Source: Thalassobius sp049116315
GTDB taxonomy: Bacteria; Pseudomonadota; Alphaproteobacteria; Rhodobacterales; Rhodobacteraceae
DNA: 64,000 nt
NCBI GenBank assembly: GCA_049116315.1
Contig: JAGDZD010000011.1
Coordinates: forward strand, 30,580 to 94,579
Direction of reading: 5' to 3'
In this document: positions 1-8,694 of the stretch, one piece after another
How the letters are laid out: every line of letters starts with the position of its first letter
Numbering within the stretch: the stretch's first letter is position 1
Notes under the pieces: generated by a model
Seen by the model: the letters and a program-made list of their open reading frames with translations, nothing else
Databases searched by the model: none
What the model was told of the DNA's origin: nothing
Translations under genes and position numbers: made by a program

Positions 1-313
1 GGATCTGCTGCTCTGACCGGCGCGTTTCCGTCAGCAGCCGCGAGGCAAGCAGCCTTGCAGCGGCGACATCACCTGCCACGCCGTCCCCACGCAGCAGCAC
101 CTGGACAGCCGCGGCCTGCATCAGGTCATATGCCATACGCCAGTCCCAGGCACCGCCGGCATCGCTGCCATGAAACGTCTCGCGCATGATGCGCGCCAGC
201 GCTGAGCTGCGCAGGGGTTGGTGGGCGATCTCCGCGCAGATCTGTGCCAGTGCAGAGGCGAGGTTAGCGTCGAATTCAACAGGATTGGGGAGCGTTGAGC
301 GGGGCTTGGACAT
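1..313 (-). CDS. Strawberry-notch-type helicase/methylase, N-terminal part (truncated by window edge)
   Basis: The frame is open from an ATG at 313 to the window edge, giving about 104 residues that start MSKPRSTLPNPVEFDA. The stretch DWRMAYDLMQAAAV followed by LLTETRRSEQQI resembles, from memory, the N-terminus of the very long strawberry-notch-like helicase/methyltransferase proteins found on alphaproteobacterial plasmids. These start with a short helical region before a methyltransferase-like and a DEAD-type helicase domain. The ATG follows an AAGGAAACCCCC stretch that serves as ribosome binding site. The catalytic domains lie outside the window, so the assignment rests on the N-terminus only. 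A plasmid or phage-related role is inferred. Confidence 0.6.
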   Translation of the reverse strand, partial: MSKPRSTLPNPVEFDANLASALAQICAEIAHQPLRSSALARIMRETFHGSDAGGAWDWRMAYDLMQAAAVQVLLRGDGVAGDVAAARLLASRLLTETRRSEQQI

Positions 314-414
314 GGGGGTTTCCTTTGGATCAGGATCTGAGTTCCAAAGACAAAAAGCCCGCTTTCGCTTTTCAGGGTGACGGGGGGCAGACCGCGCTGC
401 CCCCCAAGGCTTGG

Positions 415-567
415 TCAGGACTTGGGTTCGGCCTGCCGCTTCGCATCAATCAATGCCTGTGCGGCCTGCATCACCTGAACCTGAGATGTTCCCGAGCGTG
501 CATCCTCCAGCGCGGCCTGCACCTGCGCGCAAAACCAGGCGTCATACGAATTCGCTTTAGCGACCAC
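415..567 (-). CDS. Antitoxin-like stability determinant (orphan)
   Basis: This 50-residue protein starts at a GTG (567) with an excellent GAGGAG ribosome binding site 7 nt upstream. The core YDAWFCAQVQAALEDARSG resembles the small 'stability determinant' antitoxins, which usually read YDAWFRxKVQxALDDPRP and are followed by a ParE-type toxin gene. Here nothing ParE-like follows: the next gene on this strand is the helicase at 313, only about 100 nt away. The usual cysteine-free core carries a Cys, and the proline after DAR is lost. It may be an orphan antitoxin or a diverged regulator. The family call is from motif memory and is moderate. Confidence 0.5.
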   Translation of the reverse strand: MVAKANSYDAWFCAQVQAALEDARSGTSQVQVMQAAQALIDAKRQAEPKS

Positions 568-721
568 GGAAGTGCTCCTCGAGACCCGGGCCGAGAAGCC
601 TGCCGAGGTCATCGGGCATGTCTGCAACGCGCACAGCAATTGGGAAACGGTGCCCCGTCAGGTGAGGCGCGCCTTGTTCATCGGTGCCGAAATCCGGCCC
701 TTCCTTATCCGTTGGGTCCAT
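557..721 (-). CDS. Small hypothetical protein (54 aa)
   Basis: An ATG at 721 follows GGAAGAAATCGCA, a plausible ribosome binding site. The frame gives 54 residues beginning MDPTDKEGPDFGTDEQG and ending EEHFRGR. Its TAA at 557-559 overlaps the GTG start of the antitoxin-like gene at 567 in another frame, which suggests translational coupling. The composition is acidic and hydrophilic, with no membrane segment or signal peptide. I do not recognise the family. It could be the upstream partner of the antitoxin-like gene or a chance frame. Confidence 0.35.
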   Translation of the reverse strand: MDPTDKEGPDFGTDEQGAPHLTGHRFPIAVRVADMPDDLGRLLGPGLEEHFRGR

Positions 722-817
722 TGCGATTTCTTCCACTTTACTATGGGTCGTTGCTACATCACCCAGCGTGGTGACGTAAACGGCAATGCCATTGTGGTCA
801 AATCAAGTCGGGCCACT

Positions 818-850
818 TAGGATTCGAATTCCGGAGGGGGCAGAATCCTA
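818..850. repeat. Inverted repeat, 8-bp arms, in a gene-free stretch
   Basis: TAGGATTC at 818-825 and GAATCCTA at 843-850 form perfect 8-bp arms around a 17-nt spacer. The surrounding 722-1075 stretch holds no gene I can support. The repeat lies near the left boundary of the sugar island, about 225 nt from the permease stop, so it may be a terminator-like hairpin or a junction remnant. There is no clear T tract after either arm. Confidence 0.3.
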
Positions 851-1075
851 CGTGAAGCTCAAAGCCGCCGTTCATTGAAAGCGCGGCGAAATCTGACTCA
901 GAGCCCAATGTATCATATGCTGCGGACCGCACAGATGGCAGAAAAGCACGGCGTGCGGACCGTCGCGGCGGGTGCTGAGATTGCCCCCCAAACAAGCAAC
1001 CTCTAGCCGTCCATAGCCAAGTATACTCGTCGTTGCTGCATTGTCGATCTCCCACGCCTAATACAACTTCGCACA

Positions 1076-2062
1076 TCACTTCGATCTAAGATCAAGCGCT
1101 GTATGCATCTTCGCCTGCCGCTTGGCCGTGCGGTAGATCTCAAATTGCCTATCGGCGATGACGCCTGCCAAAATGACCCCCCCCATGACCGCGAAGTTAA
1201 GGGATGACGGGATTCCCAAAAGATTTACCAAATTTTGCAATACTTGCAGGAGCACAACACCCAGGCAGACTCCAACGATGGACCCCTCACCGCCGCGCAA
1301 TGAGAACCCGCCCAGAACTGCGGCGGCAATAGCGTATAATTCATAGAAATTCCCGTGCGATGACGGCTGGACGGACCGCGTGTACATGGCGAAAAAGATG
1401 GCGGAGCAAGCGGTCAGCACTGCGCAGATCACGTAGGCCAGCACGATGACCTGCCGCGTGCTGATGCCGGAAAACCGCGCGGCTTCCTCATTCTTACCGA
1501 CGGCAAACAGGTGCCGGCCGAAAACCGTGCGATGCAACAAGAACCAGGCAGCCGCAGCGACAACTAGGAAGGCAATAAACGGATGCGGCACGCCCCATGT
1601 CCGCCCTGTGGCGAGGAACTCTAGCGTTGGAAAACTGCTTCCGTAAGGAAAACCGGCCGTGCCGTCCTGTGTATAGAAGCGTGCGATCCCGCGATAGATC
1701 AGCAAGCCGCACAGGGTCACGACGAAGGGCTGTAGTTTCATGCGTGTGATCAGCACGCCATGGAGCGCGCCGATCACACATCCAAGCGCCAGAACGATCA
1801 GCGTCGCGACGGGCCATGCCACCCCTTGGGCGATCAGGTCGACAAAGATCACACCCAAAAGGGCGATGACCGACCCCACGGACAATTCGATTCCGGCGGT
1901 GACGATGACGAAAGCCTGTGCGATTGAAAACAATCCGAACAGACCAATCAGGTTTGCCGTATTGGCCAAATTCACCCCGGATATGAACCGGGGGTTGATC
2001 ATGGCGACAACCGCCCCCACCGTCAGCACCAAAACAGCCAATCCAAAATCTTTGCGCAGCAT
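1076..2062 (-). CDS. Sugar ABC transporter permease, RbsC/XylH family
   Basis: This 328-residue inner-membrane protein has about eight to ten hydrophobic segments. It carries the family signatures TAGIELSVGSVIAL (near residue 75) and AAAVLGGFSLRGGEGSIVG (near 245-265), typical of the BPD_transp_2 permeases of ribose/xylose-type importers. The start is supported by AAGGAAAGAAA before the ATG. It is the last gene of a minus-strand operon, 9 nt after the double-domain ATPase, and the two should form one importer with the upstream binding proteins. Family assignment is secure. The sugar cannot be read from the sequence. Confidence 0.9.
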   Translation of the reverse strand: MLRKDFGLAVLVLTVGAVVAMINPRFISGVNLANTANLIGLFGLFSIAQAFVIVTAGIELSVGSVIALLGVIFVDLIAQGVAWPVATLIVLALGCVIGALHGVLITRMKLQPFVVTLCGLLIYRGIARFYTQDGTAGFPYGSSFPTLEFLATGRTWGVPHPFIAFLVVAAAAWFLLHRTVFGRHLFAVGKNEEAARFSGISTRQVIVLAYVICAVLTACSAIFFAMYTRSVQPSSHGNFYELYAIAAAVLGGFSLRGGEGSIVGVCLGVVLLQVLQNLVNLLGIPSSLNFAVMGGVILAGVIADRQFEIYRTAKRQAKMHTALDLRSK

Positions 2063-2071
2063 TTTCTTTCC

Positions 2072-3574
2072 TTACTCTACGGCCAACCGAAGGATGGCTT
2101 CTTCTGATAGGGACGCTCTGTCCAGAATTCCGGTGATTTGACCGCGGCACATGACTGCCACGCGGTCCGACACGCCGATGACCTCTTCCATGTCTGACGA
2201 GATCATCAATACGGCGACGCCGTCGTCGGCCAGCGCGCGCAGCAGTCCGTAGACTTCCGCCTTTGATCCCACGTCGATCCCGCGCGTCGGTTCATCGACG
2301 ATCAAGACCTTGGGGCCCACCGCCAGCCATTTCGCAAGCACGACCTTTTGCTGGTTGCCGCCTGACAGTTCAGCGGCAGCCTGAGACAGGTTCGGAGCCT
2401 TGATCTGCAACGTCGTGCGCGACGTTTCCGCCAGATCGGTTTCCGCCTGCGGGTTAAGCCTGCCGCCGTTCGACAAGGCACGAAGGCTGGGCAAGGCGAT
2501 ATTCTCGGAGATGGCAAAGTCCAGCAAAAGGCCCTGGCCTTTGCGGTCTTCGGGAACAAGGCACAGGCCCGCGGCAATAGAGGCCGCGACAGAGCGGGGC
2601 GCCAACGGCTTGCCCGAAACCTCAACCGTGCCCGCGACCGGGGCATCAATTCCGAACAGCAAGCGCGCAATTTCCGTCCGGCCTGCGCCGACAAGGCCCG
2701 CAAGCCCCAGGATTTCCCCGGCGTGCAGGGCCATATCGACGGCGCGGTCGGGGTAGGCGGCGGTGCAAAGGCCTTGTGCGCGAAGGACGACCGGAGTGTC
2801 AGACCTGGTGGTGCCAAGGGCCGGACGGTTGACGTCGCGCCCGATCATCAGGTGAACCATGCGGTCGCGGTTGATTTCGTCTTTGGTCAACCCGCCCGCA
2901 TTGCGGCCGTCCCTCAAGCCGACGACGCGGTCGCCAACGGCTTCGATCTCGGACAGACGGTGGGTAATGAGCAGGACTGCGACGCCCTGCGCCTTCAGGT
3001 CTGCGATCACGTCCAACAGGCGCTGGGTTTCGGACAAGGTCAGGCTCGATGTCGGTTCATCCAAGATCACAAGCCGCGCGTTCATCGATAACGCCTTGGC
3101 GATTTCCAGCATCTGCTGGTCGGCCAATGACAGTCCAAGCACGGAGTCGTCGGGGCCGAACCGTGTACCCAGACGCTCCAGAATGGGAATGACAGCTTCG
3201 CGCATCGCGCGGCGGTCCAGAACACCAAACGGACCGCGACGGATTTCGCGACCCAGCAGGACATTTCCTGCGACGTCCAGATTGGTGAAAGGATTGAGTT
3301 CCTGGTGAACGAACGCGATACCAAGCGCCGTCGCGCCTGCGGGCGTCAAGGCGGCGTGGGGGATTCCGTCGACGATGATTTCTCCCGCATCTGCCGAAAT
3401 CGCACCGCCGAGCACCTTCATGAGTGTCGACTTGCCCGCCCCGTTCTCACCGACCAGACCGACGACTTCGCCACCGGAAATCGAGAGATCGACGCTCTCA
3501 AGGGCCACAGCCCCGGGGTAGACCTTCGTCACGCCGGACAAAGTCAGATCAATGCGGTCTACGGTCGGGTTCAT
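2072..3574 (-). CDS. Sugar ABC transporter ATP-binding protein, two nucleotide-binding domains (RbsA/XylG type)
   Basis: The 500-residue protein has two ABC domains, the normal layout for this importer class. Domain 1 has Walker A GENGAGKST (about residue 42), signature LSLADQQ and Walker B LVILDEPTSSL. Domain 2 has the usual degenerate Walker A GLVGAGRTE, an intact signature LSGGNQQKV and LIVDEPTRGID. The ATG follows AGGACGCCTT. It sits between the permease and the first binding-protein gene. The gap upstream holds a strong stem-loop (3614-3642) that probably sets the expression ratio between binding protein and ATPase. Confidence 0.93.
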   Translation of the reverse strand: MNPTVDRIDLTLSGVTKVYPGAVALESVDLSISGGEVVGLVGENGAGKSTLMKVLGGAISADAGEIIVDGIPHAALTPAGATALGIAFVHQELNPFTNLDVAGNVLLGREIRRGPFGVLDRRAMREAVIPILERLGTRFGPDDSVLGLSLADQQMLEIAKALSMNARLVILDEPTSSLTLSETQRLLDVIADLKAQGVAVLLITHRLSEIEAVGDRVVGLRDGRNAGGLTKDEINRDRMVHLMIGRDVNRPALGTTRSDTPVVLRAQGLCTAAYPDRAVDMALHAGEILGLAGLVGAGRTEIARLLFGIDAPVAGTVEVSGKPLAPRSVAASIAAGLCLVPEDRKGQGLLLDFAISENIALPSLRALSNGGRLNPQAETDLAETSRTTLQIKAPNLSQAAAELSGGNQQKVVLAKWLAVGPKVLIVDEPTRGIDVGSKAEVYGLLRALADDGVAVLMISSDMEEVIGVSDRVAVMCRGQITGILDRASLSEEAILRLAVE

Positions 3575-3613
3575 AAGGCGTCCTGTCTGCGGGTAAAGAG
3601 ATGGTTGGCGTAA

Positions 3614-3642
3614 GTTGCACCGGCGCGAAGCCCCGGTGCAAC
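3614..3642 (-). terminator. Intercistronic stem-loop after binding-protein gene
   Basis: GTTGCACCGG at 3614-3623 and CCGGTGCAAC at 3633-3642 form a perfect 10-bp stem with a 9-nt loop, 26 nt past the stop of the binding-protein gene. There is no T tract, so it is more likely a 3' mRNA-stabilising or attenuating hairpin than a full terminator. Similar hairpins follow the other binding-protein genes at 4705-4727 and 51656-51683. Confidence 0.6.
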
Positions 3643-3668
3643 CTTGGAGCGGCGGGAGGAAACCGCGC

Positions 3669-4616
3669 TCAACCTCCGAGGCGCTCTCTCAGTTGTGCCT
3701 CGAAAGCATCCACATTGGCCGCGTCGATCACGTTCGTCGGAACGATGATCAACCCGTCTTCGGGAACACTGGAGGTGTCACCGTTCAGGTAGCTGGCCAT
3801 AAGTTGCATCCCCTGATAGCCCCACTGGTAAGGGTCCTGCACGACCGTGCCTGCGAAATACCCTTCGCGGACAGCACCAAGTGTGATCGGGTCTTCGTCA
3901 AATCCGATCACCGTGACCTCACCCAATTTACCTGCCGCCTGAAGCGCCTCGTAGATTTTGGGAGGGTTGTAGGAATAGAAGCCGACCATGCAGTTGACGT
4001 CGGGATTTGCCGACAGAACGTCATCGACGTTTGAGCGCGCGCGGGCAAAATCCACGTCGTCGCCGCGCACGTCGATCAGCTCGACACCGCTTCCCGAGAC
4101 AGCCTCCCGGAACCCTGCGATTCGCTCGACCGCGTTATCTGCCCCCAGAAAACCGACAAAGCCCATGCACACGCCGCCATCGGGCAGGGCCGCAACGGCG
4201 ATCTCGCCTGCCTGAATGCCCGCGGCCGTGTTTGATGACCCCAGATAGGCAACACGGTCACTTTGTGGCGCGTCGCTGTCTGTGGTGAACAGGGGCACTT
4301 GGGCTGCAATGCGGTTGAACGCATCGATTGAGTTTTTGGGGTCCGCAGACGAGATCATGATCGCGTCCGTGCCGGCGGCAACCAGATCATCCATCAACTG
4401 GTTCTGCGCAGCCGCAGTGCCGGTCGCCGGATAGCGGAACTGCATGTTGTATTCGGGCATTTCGGCCTGCGCAGCATTGACGCCCGCCTCGGCCAGCTTC
4501 CAGAAATCGGATGCCGCGTTCACAACGAACGCCATTGATTGCTGATCTTGGGCCTGTGCGGCGCCGGTGCCGATGCAAAGCGCCAAAGCTGACAACAGTG
4601 AAGTTTTATAAGTCAT
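3669..4616 (-). CDS. Sugar ABC transporter substrate-binding protein
   Basis: The 315-residue protein starts with a Sec signal peptide (MTYKTSLLSALALCIGTGAAQA, cleaved after AQA). A periplasmic-binding-protein type I fold follows: MAFVVNAASDFWKLAEAGV, a GTDAIMISSADP strand-turn, and VTVIGFDEDPITLGAVREGYF near the C-terminus. An AGGAG site precedes the ATG. It is one of two adjacent binding-protein genes in this operon. The two are clearly different proteins, so either two ligands feed one membrane complex, or one serves the second importer on the opposite strand. Confidence 0.9.
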   Translation of the reverse strand: MTYKTSLLSALALCIGTGAAQAQDQQSMAFVVNAASDFWKLAEAGVNAAQAEMPEYNMQFRYPATGTAAAQNQLMDDLVAAGTDAIMISSADPKNSIDAFNRIAAQVPLFTTDSDAPQSDRVAYLGSSNTAAGIQAGEIAVAALPDGGVCMGFVGFLGADNAVERIAGFREAVSGSGVELIDVRGDDVDFARARSNVDDVLSANPDVNCMVGFYSYNPPKIYEALQAAGKLGEVTVIGFDEDPITLGAVREGYFAGTVVQDPYQWGYQGMQLMASYLNGDTSSVPEDGLIIVPTNVIDAANVDAFEAQLRERLGG

Positions 4617-4704
4617 TTCGGGTCTCCTGTCCCTCGCCCTGCATGTGGCCAGACCTGTCCGGTCACTCTGCGGGCGTTTTGTCTTGGTATGTTGTGAAAA
4701 TGCT

Positions 4705-4727
4705 GGGCCGCCCCGACGGAACGGCCC
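4705..4727 (-). terminator. Intercistronic stem-loop between the two binding-protein genes
   Basis: GGGCCG at 4705-4710 and CGGCCC at 4722-4727 form a GC-rich 6-bp stem 16 nt after the stop of the upstream binding-protein gene. On the plus strand the stem is followed by six T, so it also looks like a terminator for opposing transcription. On the minus strand the tail is only AGCATTTTC, consistent with partial read-through to the next gene. Confidence 0.5.
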
Positions 4728-4742
4728 GTTTTTTGGGGGTTT

Positions 4743-5729
4743 TTAGTTGTCCGCGCAGAAGCCGGGTTCAGCTTGCGTGCAGACATCAAGACCAGTGAAC
4801 AGCGGGTCTTCCACGGTTTCGCCGTTCAGCAACTGGATCATGACGTCAGGTGCGCGCAGGCCCATTTCGAACGGACGCTGGCCAATCTGTGCATGGCTGC
4901 GGCCTTCGCGGAACGCTTTGGTCTGCGGAGGCAGGGTGTCGCCCGCGATGATGATCAACTCGTTCGTTGCCATCTTGTCCATGACCTGATCGGTCACTTG
5001 CGCGTAGGCTTGTGGTGCAAACTGCGCCCAACCGCCGATCAGGATAAAGGCATCCAGATCGGGATTGGCCGTGAACACGTCCGACATCTGCTGGTTGGCC
5101 AGATCGGCTTGGTCGTTGGTAAAGACAGGGCACCCCTCAATCTCGTTCCAGCCGTTTTCGCCGGTCAGACGGTCGATCCCGTCGCCGCCGCCCGCTGTGT
5201 CACGGAAACCTTGCGCACGGGCGTTGATGTTGTCCGCTGCCACGTTACCGAGTTGAAGGCAGACAGAACCGCCCTCAGGCTTCAGTGCCATAGCCTCTTC
5301 GGCCATCTTGACGCCCATCAGGTAGTTGTCGGTGCCCAGATAGGTCGCGCGCAGGTCGGAATCTTCTGCCAGAAAATCGGCGTCGATTGTCATGACCGGA
5401 ATGCTGGGCGCCAAGGCACGGACGCGGTTTGCCATCGCGGGTGCATTTGAAGGTGAAATCGCGATCGCGGCCACACCGGCCGAAATAAGATCATCGACAA
5501 TCTGGACCTCCCCAGCTTCGTCAGCCGATGACGCAGGCCCCGTGTAAAGGCAGGTGTAATCGCTGTCCGCATTTTCTTCGAGCCACTGTTGGCATCCAAG
5601 GTTGATCTGTTCGAAGAACGGATTGTCGAGGCCCTTGACCACAATAGCGAGCGTGTTGCTATCCTGTGCAAAGGCGGACCCCGCCGTCATCAATCCGAGC
5701 AGTGCGACTGCTCCTATTTTCTTAGTCAT
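4743..5729 (-). CDS. Sugar ABC transporter substrate-binding protein
   Basis: This 328-residue protein has a Sec signal (MTKKIGAVALLGLMTAGSAFA) and a type I periplasmic-binding fold: LAIVVKGLDNPFFEQINLGC, then GVAAIAISPSNAPAM, then a C-terminal half with IIIAGDTLPPQTKAFREG. Cysteines in the mature part (GCQQW, YTCLY, EGCPVF, VCTQAEPGFC) could form disulfides. The ATG follows GGGAGAG. It is the second gene of the minus-strand operon, after the SDR gene. It is clearly a binding protein; the ligand is unknown. Confidence 0.9.
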   Translation of the reverse strand: MTKKIGAVALLGLMTAGSAFAQDSNTLAIVVKGLDNPFFEQINLGCQQWLEENADSDYTCLYTGPASSADEAGEVQIVDDLISAGVAAIAISPSNAPAMANRVRALAPSIPVMTIDADFLAEDSDLRATYLGTDNYLMGVKMAEEAMALKPEGGSVCLQLGNVAADNINARAQGFRDTAGGGDGIDRLTGENGWNEIEGCPVFTNDQADLANQQMSDVFTANPDLDAFILIGGWAQFAPQAYAQVTDQVMDKMATNELIIIAGDTLPPQTKAFREGRSHAQIGQRPFEMGLRAPDVMIQLLNGETVEDPLFTGLDVCTQAEPGFCADN

Positions 5730-5774
5730 TTTCTCTCTCCCATTGTGATAATTACTTGGACATCAGAGGCTTGA

Positions 5775-6755
5775 TCACCCCGGATACCAAATTTTGCGCA
5801 CTTCGTTGTCGGTGCGCTTATAAGTCCATGCTCGCTCCACGAGCGCCTCAAGGTCGACGTTCGGCGCCCATCCCAGCAGATGTCTGGCCTTGGTGTTGTC
5901 CAGCCAGTTGCTATGAAATGGGGTCGGAATTTCGATTGGTGAAAGACCGTGGCGGTCCTTCAGTATTTGCGCGAGGACGCCGTAATCAAGCGGGTCGGAC
6001 ATCGCGATATTAAAGGTCTGTTGCGCCGCGCGCGGATGCTCGACCGCCAAAAGCAAGGCTGACACCACATCATCCACATGGACCAGATTTCGCTTTAGTG
6101 GGGCACCAGTGACGTCCAGCATCAGGGGCGCGCTTGCTGTCTTGCGGGCCTGCGCCAGTGTGTCTGTGTCCATCAGCATGTCCCATGCGGGACCGCCAAA
6201 CTGGTCCTCGCCAAAGCTCATGGCGTAACGCAGATCATCTTTCTCCATGATCCACGGCGCGCGCAGGATGCAGCCATCGATGTCGTACTGATGGATGTAT
6301 TGCTCCAGCATAACTTCTTCGATCACTTTGGTCAGCGCATAGCAGCCCGGATAGGCGCGGCGCGAGTCGGTTTCGGTGATCGGTGCGGCATAATCCTGAA
6401 ACATGTGCCCGACAGAACAGTCCCCGCCCAACAGGATGAAACGCTCTGCCGTCGGGCTGGACCGGAACGCCTCAAGCATCACGAACATGCCCTTTACGGC
6501 CACGTCAATCGCGAGGTCGGGGGATTCCTTTACGGCGGCGAGGTGCAGCACGTGTGTTACGCCCTCCAATGCGACCTCCACCGCATCCTTATCCGCAATG
6601 GATCCTTGTAGGACGCGCACACGGTCGGTCGGCGTCACGGTGCGACTGTGGCAGAGGGCTACAATCTCGATCGTGTGCATACGCGGATGTTTTGCGAGTG
6701 CCGCCAGCACGTGCTGGCCCACTTTCCCTGTCCCGCCTGTCACCAGTAGTTTCAT
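5775..6755 (-). CDS. NAD(P)-dependent epimerase/dehydratase (extended SDR)
   Basis: The 326-residue protein opens with the Rossmann motif TGGTGKVGQH (residues 6-15) and has the catalytic YALTK motif (Tyr-x-x-x-Lys) plus HLAAVKESPDLAIDVAVKG, all typical of extended short-chain dehydrogenases. I start it at the ATG at 6755, directly after GGAGGAAAC, rather than four codons upstream. It heads the minus-strand sugar operon and probably acts on the imported sugar or its derivative, for instance as a sugar or uronate dehydrogenase or an epimerase. The exact reaction is not readable from the sequence. Confidence 0.85.
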   Translation of the reverse strand: MKLLVTGGTGKVGQHVLAALAKHPRMHTIEIVALCHSRTVTPTDRVRVLQGSIADKDAVEVALEGVTHVLHLAAVKESPDLAIDVAVKGMFVMLEAFRSSPTAERFILLGGDCSVGHMFQDYAAPITETDSRRAYPGCYALTKVIEEVMLEQYIHQYDIDGCILRAPWIMEKDDLRYAMSFGEDQFGGPAWDMLMDTDTLAQARKTASAPLMLDVTGAPLKRNLVHVDDVVSALLLAVEHPRAAQQTFNIAMSDPLDYGVLAQILKDRHGLSPIEIPTPFHSNWLDNTKARHLLGWAPNVDLEALVERAWTYKRTDNEVRKIWYPG

Positions 6756-6768
6756 GTTTCCTCCCAAG

Positions 6769-6790
6769 TTAGTTAAATATTATTTACTAA
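6769..6790. promoter_or_regulatory. Candidate LacI-type operator in the divergent promoter region
   Basis: The interval 6756-6899 between the divergent operons is strikingly AT-rich. It holds an imperfect palindrome whose outer arms TTAGT and ACTAA match exactly and whose inner bases partly match. A LacI-family regulator is encoded in the plus-strand operon (8695-9702), so this is the natural place for its operator. The palindrome is imperfect and the assignment is inferred. Confidence 0.35.
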
Positions 6791-6899
6791 TATTATTAAG
6801 TCAAGTAGAAGATTGCGATAGTCAGGCGGGGAGTTCGGTTTTAGACTGAAAGTCTGCTATTTATAAGCTATCAAGTGTCGTTGAGAGAGGGAGAGACAG

Positions 6900-7661
6900 G
6901 TGTCGCGACTTAGAATTAATAATATTTCCAAAAAATTTGGGGCGATCCAGGCGTTATCGGGGGTGACGTTCGACGTTCAGCCAGGCGAAGTGCTCGGCCT
7001 GATGGGGGACAACGGGGCAGGTAAATCAACGCTGGTGAAGATCATTGCGGGAAATTTCCGGCCAACATCGGGAGAGTTGCTCATCGATGACAAGCCTGTG
7101 GTGTTCAACCGTCCGCTGGATGCGCAAAACCAGGGTGTAGAGGTCGTGTATCAGGACCTCGCGCTCTGTAATCATTTGACAGCGGCGTCCAATGTCTTTC
7201 TCGGGCGCGAGAAGATGCGCAGCGTCGGACCGATTCGCTGGCTTGACTACGCGGGTATGAATCGCCACGCCGCAGAACTGTTTAAACAGCTCAAATCCGA
7301 GACGCGGTCGCGCGATCTGGTGCGGCGCATGTCAGGCGGTCAACGTCAGGCCGTGGCGATCGCCCGCACTCTACTGTCGGAACCCAAGATCGTGCTGATG
7401 GATGAACCCACCGCCGCGATTTCTGTACGTCAAGTCGCCGAGGTGCTGGACTTAATCCGCCGCCTGCGCGACCGCGGCATCAGCGTCATTCTGATCAGCC
7501 ACCGCATGCCGGACGTGTTCGGCGTCGCCGACAGGATTGCCGTGCTGCGCCGCGGTCAACTCGTCGCAAGCAAGACCACAGCAACATCATCACCTGAAGA
7601 AGTGACAGGCCTGATCACAGGGGCCATCGACACCGCCCTGTCAGAGGAGACACCAGCATGA
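6900..7661 (+). CDS. Sugar ABC transporter ATP-binding protein, single domain (FrcA-like)
   Basis: The 253-residue protein has one ABC domain: Walker A GDNGAGKST (about residue 37), signature MSGGQRQAV, Walker B VLMDEPTAAIS and the H-loop ISHRM. It is half the length of the RbsA-type ATPases, like the fructose-type (FrcA) importers. The start is a GTG at 6900 preceded by GGGAGAGACAG. It overlaps the next permease gene by 4 nt (ATGA). Because the operon encodes no binding protein, one of the two binding proteins across the divergent promoter probably serves this system. Confidence 0.9.
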   Translation: MSRLRINNISKKFGAIQALSGVTFDVQPGEVLGLMGDNGAGKSTLVKIIAGNFRPTSGELLIDDKPVVFNRPLDAQNQGVEVVYQDLALCNHLTAASNVFLGREKMRSVGPIRWLDYAGMNRHAAELFKQLKSETRSRDLVRRMSGGQRQAVAIARTLLSEPKIVLMDEPTAAISVRQVAEVLDLIRRLRDRGISVILISHRMPDVFGVADRIAVLRRGQLVASKTTATSSPEEVTGLITGAIDTALSEETPA

Positions 7662-8647
7662 CCACCCTTGATGACCTCATCGGAAAATCCGAACACCAAA
7701 GCCCGCTGTCGCGGCTCACGTCTATTCCGGTGTTCTGGGTTATCCTCGCGGCTGTTGTCGCCTGTGTCGCCCTGACCCTGTTGACCGACACCTTTGCCAG
7801 TCAGCGCAATATATTCAATGTGCTGCGCAATTTCACCTTTGTGGCGATCATCGCCATCGGCATGACGGTGGTCATTGCCTCGGGCGGGATCGATCTGTCG
7901 GTTGGATCAACCGTTGTCCTGTCCGCGATGGTCCTCAGCGTCATGATGTCGGGTGGGAGTAGCTTTGCCCTGTCCGCGATCGTGGCCCTAATGGCAGCGC
8001 TTGCGGTGGGGGCGTTCAATGGCATCCTGATTGCCTATGCGGGCATGCCGCCCTTTGTGGTGACCCTCGGCACGCTATCGGGGGCGCGGTCGCTCGCCAT
8101 GGTGCTGTCGGACAACAAGATGATCTGGGAATTCGGCCCCGATCACGACCTTCTGCTCTGGATCGGTGGCGGTTCGACCCTTGGACTGCCCCATCCCACT
8201 TATATCCTGATCGCGCTTTGCGTTCTCTCAGCGCTGATACTCAAATGGTCGCGCTGGGGGCAGTATGTCTATGCCATCGGCAGCAACGAACAGGCTGCGA
8301 CCCTGAATGGCATCGCGGTAAAACGCCAGAAGGTCACGATCTACATGTTCTCTGCCCTGACGGCGGGAATCACCGGAATCTTGATGACCGGTTGGTTGGG
8401 CTCCGTGACCACCAATCTCGGTCAGGCGATGGAACTGACGGTGATCGCAGCAGCCGTTATCGGCGGGGCGAATTTGGCAGGCGGGGAAGGCACCGCGCTG
8501 GGTGCGGTCGTCGGCGCGTTGCTGATCGAGGTGATCCGCAATTCACTTATCCTCCTCGGGATATCGACATTCTGGCAAGGAATGTTCATAGGTACGTTCA
8601 TTATCGTCGCGGTCGCATTTGATAGGTTCCGGAATGCCCGAACTTGA
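7658..8647 (+). CDS. Sugar ABC transporter permease, RbsC/FrcC family
   Basis: This 329-residue polytopic membrane protein carries the family signatures IASGGIDLSVGSTVVLSA (near residues 70-85) and AAVIGGANLAGGEGTALGA (near 267-285), with about nine hydrophobic stretches. It overlaps the ATPase gene by ATGA, so the two are translationally coupled. With the single-domain ATPase it forms the membrane part of a second sugar importer in this island. Confidence 0.92.
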   Translation: MTTLDDLIGKSEHQSPLSRLTSIPVFWVILAAVVACVALTLLTDTFASQRNIFNVLRNFTFVAIIAIGMTVVIASGGIDLSVGSTVVLSAMVLSVMMSGGSSFALSAIVALMAALAVGAFNGILIAYAGMPPFVVTLGTLSGARSLAMVLSDNKMIWEFGPDHDLLLWIGGGSTLGLPHPTYILIALCVLSALILKWSRWGQYVYAIGSNEQAATLNGIAVKRQKVTIYMFSALTAGITGILMTGWLGSVTTNLGQAMELTVIAAAVIGGANLAGGEGTALGAVVGALLIEVIRNSLILLGISTFWQGMFIGTFIIVAVAFDRFRNART

Positions 8648-8694
8648 CGATGCCGGTCTTTGAGATGACGGATGTGCGAGAGGGAAATGCGAAT

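Noticed and set aside
818..834. GATTCGAATTCC near 820, which resembles a tRNA T-arm
   Set aside because: No acceptor stem, anticodon or D-arm can be folded around it, so it is not a tRNA or an attachment site in a tRNA.
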